Source: Acanthaster planci (taxonomy: Eukaryota; Echinodermata; Asteroidea; Valvatida; Acanthasteridae). From it: a DNA stretch of 64,000 nt. Positions 14,301 through 24,200 of the stretch are shown here, in pieces. The stretch spans positions 5,603,786 through 5,667,785 of the forward strand of contig NW_019091362.1 in the NCBI RefSeq assembly GCF_001949145.1. Direction: 5' to 3'. The position numbers were made by a program, and so were the translations under genes. Within the stretch, counting starts at the first letter, position 1. Every line of letters starts with the position of its first letter. A model generated the notes under the pieces. The model did not search any database and had not been told where the DNA came from. It was given only the letters and a program-made list of their open reading frames with translations.

Positions 14301-17300
14301 TTAAAACGTCAACTTGAGTGAATATACATCTCTAAAGTGTATGAAATTTTGAACACCGCATACTAAGCTAATAATTATTTCATCTGAACAACCAAACTAG
14401 AATTGCGTGCATTGTTCAAGGCAAGCCGTTTTTCAGTTTCTAGTCATAGCCTAACCGTGTTCGAGTTTACTTGGATGAGGCTAGAAATTTCACTCGAGTT
14501 TATTACGGTAGCCGCAGCCACCACCCATAATAGAGTCGTGTGTAACTTTAAATGCCTATTTTCCATATCTTTATTTGTCCAAAACTGAAAGAAAAATATA
14601 CAGTATGCTCCTCACAGTGCTGTCAAGGGATTTCAATCCAGCTGTAGAAAGTACAGCCCAGATTCACAGATTATTTCCGGGATTCATAGGCCGTGTCTGA
14701 GTCCCTTCAATAGACAGCTTATTAACTTGTTCCTTTTCTTTACTCACACAGGACGCATTGTTCCCAGTGCACCCAAACATTGCCCATGTGGCAAAACTCA
14801 CAGAGTTTTAGACAATATTGCGCACCAAATAGAGCAAAATGTGCCAAAGTTTAAATCGTCTGAGTTTCATCTATTACGATTTTTTTTTCAATTTGTCGAA
14901 TGTTATTGGTATGATATACGAGGAACCTGTAGTCATTTTCTTTGCATATGCAGGAGTGTTCCAAAGAAAAGTTGATGGGCAAATTACACGAAATGTGAAG
15001 AATGTGCACAGATTCAACCCGAAAGTCTTTAATTCGGATTCGTAATTGGGAAAACCTATCCGTTACTTCTACTCATTGCATTTTGATCCCTCGTGCCGGG
15101 CTGTGCCCATGACAACGTGACAAAAAGAGATACTCCAGCCTTCTGGCAAATATAGCCTGTATCGCGACCCTGCACGCACGGTGTCGTTTCTTTTCTTTCG
15201 CATACTTTTCATGTGCATAATTGAGGAGGTTGAAATACTATCGCAGCCTGGTTGTCGTCAAGGCATTAGCCTCTTTCTCATGTGTGGCCCATGTCCACTA
15301 GGTCTCGGCAAAAATAGTAACTCGAAGCACTTCGCCGAGTCTTATTTCGTTGGCATTTAAAAATGATGTATAAAAATCACGCTACATAATAGCAACAGAA
15401 AATATAAGAAAATTCAACAACGCGAATACTTACATCTACTCTGGCCGCGGAGAGTAGCAACGTCAATTAGACCACTACGACAGACGGACTTCATAGACAA
15501 CAAAATGTGTGTGAAAAAGAAATACCTCTTTTGGTTTTCGTTCATTTAATTCAAGAACGAGACCATAAGGTCCATGAACTGGACTATCGTGCTTTGTGAC
15601 ATATTTTGCATGTTATGTCTAACTCGGTAGCAAAATTACTGTGAAATTCTAGGAGGGAACTTTGGGATGTTTTCAGTAGGGAATAGAAAAGGTGACGAAT
15701 TGCAGGGGCTGGGGGGGCAGGACGCCCCCGCTGGGGGCCTGGGGCACGAGCCTCTGCTGGGGGGACTGGAGGCATGGGCCTCCGCGGGGGGGGAGCAAGT
15801 GCAACTTCCCCCACACCACTTTGTGACCGCAATGTCCCATGTTGCAGAAGAATTTTACCATGCTCTGTGGACAGTTTTTGTCAGCCCTATTATCTAGTGT
15901 TTTAGTCTTAATGTTGCTAATGTGTGCTCATGTTTCGGGGCGTTCGGGTTCGTTTATTCGGAGGCAAATCCCACTTTTTGTTAGCAAAATAGTTATGCTA
16001 ATTTTGAAGGGTCAAGTACCGGTAGAAGTTTGGAATGTCACATATTTAGTAGTCTGTTCACCATTTCCCGCTTCTAACCACTATTTCAGTTTTGTACCTG
16101 CAACACAAATAGCCATGATGTGCTATATAGGCCTATGTGCAACACAAATAGCCATGATGTGCTCTATAGGCCTATGTGCAACACAAATAGCCATGATGTG
16201 CTCTATAGGCCTATGTGTTTGCTGTTTGCAACACAAATAGCCATGATGTGCTCTATAGGCCTATGTGTTTGCTGTCTGCAACACAAATAGCCATGATGTG
16301 CTCTATAGGCCTATGTGTTTGCTGTCTGCAACACAAATAGCCATGATGTGCTCTATAGGCCTATGTGTTTGCTGTTTGCAACGCAAATAGCCATGATGTG
16401 CTCTATAGGCCTATGTGTTTGCTGTTTGCAACGCAAATAGCCATGATGTGCTCTATAGGCCTATGTGTTTGCTGTTCATTTTCTTCTTACTCAACAATTT
16501 CAGAAACCCGCCGACTTGGGCGATATCTTGTTCTCACTGAGTTACCTACCCACAGCCGAACGGTTAACTGTGGTCATTGTCAAAGCACGGGGTCTAAAGT
16601 GGACGGAGAACAAAGTCACTGCAGGTGAGTAACTGTAAGGTCATCGAACTTCAGGAAAGGTTAAAAAAATCAAACTAAAGTCCTTTAAACTATAACGCTG
16701 ACCCGCTAAAATGCGTTAAAGGGCAGCATAGTTGTTAAATTACGTATATTTCTCTAAAATTGAGTTTTGCATTTCTTTACAAACACGGGTAAGGATAGTA
16801 TAGTGATTTCATAGAATCATCTAAGCGATTCCAACACTGTATACCTTGGTGAATAACATTATTTTTAGACATTGACGTCCTGTTAAACTGGACGTATAAG
16901 TTTCCTTTTGAACTACTTTGTGTATTGTAGTCATGGATGGTTGACGTCAAGGTAAAACAGGCTTTAAGACAAGGAGGGAGTAGGTCATGCCTTAATTTGT
17001 ACATGAACGTCGCTATAGATTCAGGGGATATAGGTCATTACATTGGGAAAGATTTAATTTAGCAAACAATGGAGCATCATTTATTAGACAGTGATAAACA
17101 GTACAAGTGAAAGTAATCGATCTCAGTTAATTTACGTTAATACAGTGCAGTGTATACTCACGCAGTCACAGGAAATAAGCGTTTTCATTGATTATGGATT
17201 CATTCTAAATAATGACTGTTCAAGTATGTTTTCATAAAAGGGTCATACATTTTTAGCATTCCATCTTCCGTGCAGATCCGTTTGTGAAGGTCTACCTGCT

Positions 17301-18869
17301 TCAAGGTGGCAAGAAAATAAGCAAGAAGAAATCGTCCATCAAGAGAGGTGACAACTGTCCTATCTTCAACGAGGCCATGATGTTTGCAGTACCTTCCAAC
17401 ATTCTGGACGTAAGATGCTCAACTCATAATTGATAGAATAGTTTATTCAGATTTCTGTGCATGTGTAACTGACCACCAAGAGTGTACTTTGCAATCACAG
17501 ACAGGAGGCTTTTCCCGGCCGGTTTCTGCCGCAGCAATTTTTTTCTGAACAAATGGCATCAGTTTAACTATACGTTTGTAATGGGTGTCAGCACGATATG
17601 AAGGCCCTCAATAAATAATTAAAAATTTATTTTAATAAATAATTTAAAAAAAATAGTTGATGGGGAACGTTCCCACCCGAAATACCAAACAGTGGACATA
17701 AGTGACAGTACAACTGCTTAACAGGAAAGTAAATGAAAAGAAAACACTCATCACACCACACCAGAAACCAAGCCAAACAAGAATTTTTATACCCTATATT
17801 CAGCATCAAGCTGGTAAACAGCCACACAACAAGAGCAAACACTTCTAATGGCTGTGCTCTTTATTCTAAAACTAAAGAAAAATCCAGGACACTTCATTTC
17901 TCTTTCAGGATCCATGCATACAAAACCGGAAATTGGTATTGGTCAGTGACCTGTCACGTGGGAAGATGAATCAAAACTTCGTATCCAGTAATTTATAAGC
18001 GCGGCAAGACTGCTCAAGAAAAAAACCTGCAGTTGCAAAAGCCGCACTGGTATTATACAGACGTTTATTTCATCCATTCTACGATGATCTGCGAGCATGG
18101 CGATAACTTCTAGGCATGATGATTACATTACTAATCACCGAATTACTAATTAATGAAGTACACAGAAACACCCGTGTCATAACCTGGTTTTTTAATGATC
18201 GACCTCGGTGAGCAAACAATTTGTTGGATTCTTTTCTGAACCTATACCAAAAACGCCCAAATGTAAAATAATGCCTGGTTTTGCAAGGTCTTGTGAGTTC
18301 CTGACACTTTAATGAACAAGTTATTAAGCAACGGAAGTGCCACTGTGTGATTGGCCTATACAGTGTTGGATTTGAACGTATCCGGTAAGGCTTCTTTTGA
18401 AAGACGGGCAAGCAATACTGTAATAAGTCAATGGCTCTTCATCATAGGCCTACATGAAATTAAAGTAGGCTATGAATAGCATTTTTGGATCGCACTCAGG
18501 TTTCATACAAGTGATTCCACACGGAAACATCCGCATGGGGATATGGGTGGAATGTGCTCAGTGCCCTTTTTTAAACCTAAAGTCTCCAACACCGTTGTGT
18601 TGGCGACCTGATGTGAACATCAGTTAAGTTAACGTATTCTGTTTCCTACCACACTAGTAGTCATGCAGTCGTTTCTTTGTGTACTTTTCATCATACAGAA
18701 AGTTACCATTCGAATCACCGTGGCCGAGAACGCTCCCGGCGGAAAGATCCCAAGTATCGGCCACGTGCTGGTGGGCTCGAGTTGCAAGGGTGCCAACTTG
18801 ACCCACTGGAACCAAATGCTGACCGTCCTGCGCCGTCCGATCGCCATGTGGCATCCATTGCGCAAATAA
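8160..18869 (+). CDS. SYT12: Synaptotagmin-12 (whole gene, 7 exons found)
   Basis: Spliced protein of about 425 aa, close to vertebrate SYT12 at about 420. Layout: membrane segment (residues 2-25) with Cys28 and Cys31 beside it as likely palmitoylation sites, an acidic/serine-rich linker (about 60-157), C2A (about 158-284), C2B (about 285-425). C2B carries SYT12-type stretches: SLSYLPTAERLTVV, a KKISKKK polybasic strand, and a C-terminal HWNQML...WHPL. Synaptotagmins are vesicle membrane proteins; SYT12 is the isoform regarded as calcium-independent. The C2B calcium ligands are mostly lost (Glu319, Asp325, then Glu/Ala/Pro for the last three), whereas C2A keeps Asp188, Asp194 and Asp248. All junctions are GT-AG and in phase. 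The exact start is uncertain because the first exon seems to continue from an upstream exon. Confidence 0.93.
12493..12782 (+). CDS. SYT12: SYT12 exon, linker region
   Basis: Acceptor CTTGTAG, donor GTAAGT. Encodes residues 61-156 plus two bases: acidic and serine-rich, ending in a CYSSESLSSVTSESS stretch that resembles the serine-rich segment before C2A in vertebrate SYT12 and could be phosphorylated. Confidence 0.9.
13393..13558 (+). CDS. SYT12: SYT12 exon, C2A first half
   Basis: Encodes AGQIEVVMDY through the KGQTK strand, residues 158-212. Contains the first calcium-loop aspartates at residues 188 and 194 (ARDNASPSDTYVKV). Acceptor TTTCAG, donor GTAGGA, ends in phase 0. Confidence 0.93.
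13913..14128 (+). CDS. SYT12: SYT12 exon, C2A second half
   Basis: Encodes residues 213-284, starting with the SLNPVYNE strand. Calcium loop 3 reads FAYDRHARHE: the first aspartate is Ala246, the second is kept as Asp248 and the last is Glu254. Donor GTACGT, phase 0. Confidence 0.93.
15704..15812. repeat. G-rich low-complexity tract in a SYT12 intron
   Basis: Several G runs of 4-7 bases interspersed with GCC and GGGCC words. The composition is unlike the flanking AT-rich intron. It can form G-quadruplexes on paper; no coding signal. Confidence 0.6.
16101..16476. repeat. Tandem array, eight copies, 39-bp then 50-bp period
   Basis: Copies start at 16101, 16140, 16179, 16229, 16279, 16329, 16379 and 16429. 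The first two intervals are 39 bp and the remaining five are 50 bp, because an 11-bp insert (TTTGCTGTTTG or a one-base variant) was added and then spread. Each copy carries the palindrome TAGGCCTA. The array stops 28 bp before the acceptor-linked SYT12 exon at 16504. Confidence 0.97.
16504..16624 (+). CDS. SYT12: SYT12 exon, start of C2B
   Basis: Acceptor AATTTCAG, donor GTGAGT. Encodes residues 285-324 with the SYT12-diagnostic LPTAERLTVV strand and LKWTENKVTA, where the first calcium-ligand position is Glu319. The tandem array lies directly upstream, at the place of branch point and pyrimidine tract. Confidence 0.95.
16777..17025 (-). mobile_element. LINE reverse-transcriptase C-terminal fragment
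   Basis: On the minus strand the frame reads FMYKLRHDLLPPCLK, then IHDYNTQ and later GIQCWNRLDDSMKS. This is the conserved C-terminal tail of reverse transcriptases of CR1/L2-type non-LTR retrotransposons. The polymerase core is absent, so it is a 5'-truncated dead copy. It lies in a SYT12 intron in antisense. Confidence 0.8.
17276..17409 (+). CDS. SYT12: SYT12 exon, C2B middle
   Basis: Residues 326-369. With the split codon it reads DPFVKVYLLQ, followed by the lysine-rich strand KKISKKKSSIK (the phosphoinositide and AP-2 binding face in synaptotagmins) and FNEAMMFAVP. Acceptor GTGCAG, donor GTAAGA. Confidence 0.95.
18699..18869 (+). CDS. SYT12: SYT12 terminal exon
   Basis: Residues 370-425 and the TAA stop. 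Reads KVTIRITVAE, where calcium loop 3 has no aspartate, and ends HWNQMLTVLRRPIAMWHPL plus RK, the WHxL docking motif of synaptotagmin C-termini. Confidence 0.95.
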   Translation, partial: KVTIRITVAENAPGGKIPSIGHVLVGSSCKGANLTHWNQMLTVLRRPIAMWHPLRK

Positions 18870-19525
18870 ATACAGTTCAGCACGGTAGCTACCGTAGACC
18901 CACTTCTTGTTAAGGAATTTTGTATGGCCGTACTAGGCATTGATGGTAAAGCCGCAATCATTTATTGTGTTACAAATTATCCTTTCTAAAAGAACACTCC
19001 TTCCGAGGTTTCTGCTTATTGTGAATGTGCCTGAATCTTTACCTGTGATGTATTTATTCTATCTCGGTTGTGAACTGAAGGAAGCTTAAATGAAATGGCT
19101 GGGGTATTTTCCTGATATTTTAAGAAATCTTTTTACCAGTCTGTTATTTCAGCATTGGTTTGTCAATATATTCATTGGGAGTATTTTGGCTACTTCCTTT
19201 CTTCTAAGCATTTTACAGTGTGTCTGAAATGCAGCTTTCCACGTGCACGTTTACCAATGTCGAGAACAAACGAAAACACACACTACTCACGTACTCCTCA
19301 ATATTCGAACATTAACACAAATTAAATGCAAATGCATTAATTTACACTACCATACCTATTTGAAAAGCAAGTACACGTTTAATAATTTTGTAGTTTTTCA
19401 AGTCTTTTCACCGTAAAAGGTCCAGTCGGAACCGGCTGATAATACCATCCCGTATATTTCCCCAGTCATTCTATGTTTCAAGAATATCTTGTGCTCTATT
19501 TGGTATCACTTAATTACCGATTGTT

Positions 19526-19790
19526 CACTCTAAAAAGGATCAGTCAAATGTGACTAGAATTCAGTAAAATTTGACTAGCTCTTCAGGGTCAGCTAGGTGC
19601 ATCTGGAAACGAGTCAATCTAACTTGATTTTTTTTTCAGTCAGTTCATTGATATTTCAAAAGGCATCGAATAAGAATCTTGTCAGAAAGCATGATTTGCC
19701 AACGTAAGCTTAGGCGTTTGACTGAATCCGTAGTCAATTTTGAACAACTAGGAAAATTGATCAACATTTTGACTACGTTGATTAAGAGTG
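19526..19790. mobile_element. Probable MITE with CACTCT terminal inverted repeats
   Basis: Starts CACTCTAAAAAGGATCAGTC and ends in an inverted imperfect copy finishing TTAAGAGTG. Internal AGTCAA/TTGACT words repeat in both directions. It lies in the presumed SYT12 3' UTR or just beyond. No open frame; non-autonomous. Confidence 0.55.
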
Positions 19791-20555
19791 TTGGCATGTC
19801 GTATAAACTAATATACATTTTCAAATGGTGTAACATGAAAAAAGTGCTGTATTTCATTAAAGGAGACCTGCAAGAAATGAACAACATTAGAAATTAATTG
19901 AGATACCTCATTCGTCAACGTGGAACTTAGCATTTGCATGAAACATGAGCCTGCATATCACGCCAACTTCCAATTGAAAGAACTGCTATGATATACCATA
20001 GACGCGGGGCGCCCCCCAGTGGCGAGATATTTTGTTGGTCATGTTACAGTTAAATACAACAGCATGTAGCTTTTCGACTTGCTAAGAATTGTTGACTATA
20101 TCCAGTGACCATAACCCAAACATTGCATGCCAAGTACCCTCAATTGCCATGCGTAAACAAGCTTTATGCTATCTTGGGCCACGCCGTATTTGTTTTAAAA
20201 AGTGAATCTTCCAAGGCATAAACTTGAGACAGGAAATTCTCTTCTAATTTTGAGGGGAGAATACTGTACACTTTAATTTGAGCTCGTGTAGCAAAAAGTT
20301 TTAAGCGAAACTAAAATTGATCCTTAACATAGTATTATAAGAAAAAGTACCTTTATACTTAAATACCAGCCACTAAAACTGTTTTAAACATACTAAATAC
20401 GACTTTAACAACAATATGAAATAGATAATCATATTATAATAACAATGATAGTCCTGTGCTCTATTTCTTTAGATTATCCTCTCCTGTTTGCAAAATATCC
20501 TTGTCTCAATGCCGTCCCCTGAGCGTTTTCAGTGCAATTGTACCTAAAATCGTGT

Positions 20556-20575
20556 AATAAAGTTATATTTTTATT
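20556..20575. terminator. Facing poly(A) signals of two convergent genes
   Basis: AATAAA at 20556-20561 on the plus strand would serve SYT12. TTTATT at 20570-20575 is AATAAA on the minus strand and would serve the Cys-loop receptor gene. The implied 3' UTRs are about 1.7 kb and 0.55 kb. Other AATAAA words nearby (for example around 20890) are alternatives. Confidence 0.45.
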
Positions 20576-21127
20576 TTACAAACTTGTAGATTATCGATAG
20601 CTACAAGCCCATGGCAAGTGTATGAACATTCGGATTTAAATATTTAAGTAGAACCTCCTTGTGAGAAACCTACGACTATTTCTTAATTGAAGTTGGTGAA
20701 TGAATAAATTACTTTTGAGATGAACAAATATGATCTGGTTTTGTGAAATCTGTGGAAAAAAGCATTTGTTTTGTTTTGTTTCACATTTTTCTTTTTCTAT
20801 GATTTTTCAGCTTGATTTTTTATAAACATTGTTTTGCTGGTTAGGGGGGAAGGGAATGGAAGAAAATTATGATCAATTTTTCATTTGTAATAAATACTTT
20901 GTACACTACAAAACCTGGTGTATTGAATTGACAAGATGTGTCAACTTAGCAAGGTGGGGTTGAAACAGCGAACAATAAGTGATGTCGAATTCAGACCAAA
21001 TGCAAACTTTGCAGAAATGAAGTTTAAATTGCTATGAACACAAACTGTCTCAGCCCATCTCGTCAACACCGATGTGTAGCCGAGAAGGAGGTTTGGGTCC
21101 CCAAGCAACAGTAGGTTCTTACCGTAT

Positions 21128-21262
21128 TCAAAAATCAAGGGCCGTTTCCACCTGTATCCATTTGCAAAATAATGGGGCATTGCCGCAGATAAACACTATT
21201 GCTGCGATAACAAAGAAGATACGATCCAGTACAGCTGCCACCAACTTCATGTCGTCCATACC
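21128..21262 (-). CDS. Cys-loop receptor last exon (M4)
   Basis: Acceptor TTTTACAG. Encodes GMDDMKLVAAVLDRIFF, the M4 helix and a tail ending ETALDF, then TGA. Phase 0 from the preceding exon; residues 417-460. Confidence 0.9.
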   Translation of the reverse strand, partial: GMDDMKLVAAVLDRIFFVIAAIVFICGNAPLFCKWIQVETALDF

Positions 21263-24200
21263 CTGTAAAACAAAAGAGTTTATTGTGAGATAAGTAGCTA
21301 AAAATTAAGCGTAGGGCTGGGGATCCTGAGAAAACTCTACACTGAAAACCTAAGAACGTTTGACGCGTTTATAAAATACATTAAACATTTGGACACGCAT
21401 TGGGTTTAGACGTGAACTTGTTTAACATAATAATGTGTTTATGGCGGCTTACAACATGAACATTATTTTCCGCCAATACTCCTTTAGTGCCAATGAAATT
21501 CAAATCTCATGTTGTAAGTGGTTAATTTAAACTGCACGTGACCTGTGCATGTCATCGTTATTATGTGCAGTTAATAAACATTGCACCCTTTTTAAACGCG
21601 TCAAACTATAAAAGTGTGCCTGTACACATGTTTAGTTGTTTAGTAATAAACACACAAAGGGGTTGATAAGTAAAAAGTGTTTAAAAACCGAACATATGCT
21701 GAACACATCCATTAGTTAATCATAAACGTGCGTTGCGTTTGTTAAATTAAAGTGTGTTCAGCATAATGTCGTGTGTGTTTATCTATAAATGTGTCAAAAT
21801 GTTTTTAACAAGTGTTACAGATTTGCGAAGTTAAACGCTTTTTACAGTGTAGGTTCTATATTAGAAGTAGTGTGAGTTGCGTTTCGTCAAAGAGGATGGT
21901 GCTCTGACCCTCAATCTGACCCTGGCTCAAAAAGCAATGTGAACGAAAGATATGACTGTACACACCATTAAGAAAAAGGTTTTAAAATGTTGCTTGAACT
22001 TCTTGGGGTTTTTTGTAGCTTTGAGTAATTTATATCTAATTTTACATTTTGAGCAGTATAGTAGGCAAGATCAAATTAATTGTTGAGCTACATTGTAAAA
22101 TTCATACTGCTTGTCAAGCCAAACATATTTTCTAGGTTTTAGCTGAAATGAATTGTGATGGATTAGTCTCTTTAATGTAACAATTTGTCGTGTTACTTAC
22201 TACAGCGGAGTTAGACCTAACAAGAGCTTTCAAATGTTCATTGATATTGTGGCGCAACCATCTTGGAATTCTAGCGCCCCCTAGTTTTACTCGTTCTCAT
22301 TCCTTGCATTTCTGAGGGTTAACTCAGCTATGCATTATGGACATGTAGCAGAGACGCTAATTGTGTATTAAGTTATCCATGCTGCGCTCTGGCGTGATCG
22401 CGTGCTCCTTCACTCCTTTGTCCTTGTGTTTGGCAAGTCAGAGATTCCCCTCCACGTGGCTGCGTGGTTGGGCGTGGTAAGAATTCCTGGAATGCTAATA
22501 TTCAGAAACCTCAGACTTTGTAACTGTCAGTCATTCACCAAAGATGACCGAGTAAGCGCTTTCACGACTTTCACGCACCCGGCTCTACACTTTGTACATG
22601 TAACTTCTTATTCTGTATTTACACACGACACTTTAGATTCTTGCACACGACTCTAGCAGGAAGTCATGTGACGCTTTGAGATGGAAGATTCTCATTGGTT
22701 GAGCTGTTCAACGACGCTCATATTTTATTAATTTCCTAAGCCTCTAGAATCCTATAAATAGAGCAGATTTTCCCCAGCTCGTCAGTCTGGCGCGGCGGAG
22801 CAAACCCTTGTTGCGAGAGCGAAACCTAACGTAGTGCGGCGGTTGGAATCTTTCCGAGAGAAGTGCGATTAGTAACCATTCTTTTGGCGAAGAAATGTAA
22901 CCATAATTATGAATGCCCAACTAGCTTAGCTTGGACGGATGCGAGAGCGGTACGAACCAGCCCAGGGTGTTTGTGAGAGTCGCAGCGGCCCGTTACCGCT
23001 ACGTCCGAACCGATTGCCGGGCGAGACACCCCGTGTCCCTCGCCACCCTTGTCCTGCTAACTAGCCCCAGTCCTCCCCGTCTCTACGCTGAGCCAATGGT
23101 ACACAGTGCGGCGATTCTACTACTGCGCTCATCACATTGCGGTCTGAGCGGCAGTGCGGTCGGTAAATACCGGCGCCGGCTCCGTCCAGCTATTGCTAGT
23201 CACCGTGGTGGTCCGGGACAGCTCCCACCACGGCCCGGCCTAATGAGTGTAGCCTAATTGTGCGATGCTACACACACGTACCGTAACCCACTCCGTCTGA
23301 CTTGCATTTCCAATGGTCCTGCCAAACCGAAGTTAAGATATATACTTGTTTACAACTTCGCTCCTCTATAACTTTGCCTTTTATGTGTTGTATTATGTTA
23401 AGCTACACCTTTTTCAAACCCATATTGAACTTTGACGAAAAGTGAGAGCAAAACTACAAAGTTTGACTGTCACCCAAACCCCTTGTTTCCCGTCCACCTG
23501 TTAATAAATTGTTGACCCCAAATATCACATCGCGTAGACACTAGTAAAGTCCATGCTACCATTGACTTGATGTTTAGGTAACGCAACAATATTCTTTCTT
23601 TTGAGTACTACTTACGTTTTGAGATTCAAGGGCGTCGGAGCTAAGTTTGAAATCTTCGATCGGCTTTTCACCTTCCTTGGCGAACATATTCACAGTCTTG
23701 ACCGTCTCCACAGCATCCTTGACCTGTTCGGCTGTCTCACCGTGCAGGTCGCCAACCTTGCGTCTCCTCTTGCATCGCAGGCAGACAAGCTGCGGCAGAG
23801 TACAGAGGAGAAGGCCCCGAAGGAATCGACTCCGAAGAGGGCCGGGTCGGTGGTGCACGCCCAAGGTGACCACGCTGAGAAGGATCGCCAGGCCGCTCAC
23901 AACGAAATTGCACTCGATGCATACCAGGAGGAGAGGGGTGTCTTGGCACCCAGTGGCCGGCAGAGAGTCGGCCACAACTAGCCAGAAGACGGCCTGGCCG
24001 AGTAACAGTGACACAGCCATAGAGATCTGAAGAATTGAACATTGATCAACGCATTAAATGATAATTCCCACTGATTCAAGTACATTGTGCAGAGGTAGAT
24101 TAAAAGAAGACGGGACCGGAGATAATGACCTCTGGGAGTGGCCTGCAATTTCAAAACAGTGGTGTCGACCCATGGCTCCAGGTTTTCTGCCCTGCAATTT

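Noticed and set aside
16101-16476. Direct repeats resembling a CRISPR array
   Set aside because: The repeats are contiguous with no unique spacers, in an animal intron; it is an ordinary tandem array. The open frames through it are by-products of the repeat.
22931-23257. 108-codon frame in the GC-rich intron block
   Set aside because: Falls inside the probable LTR and has low-complexity Arg/Pro content without a domain.
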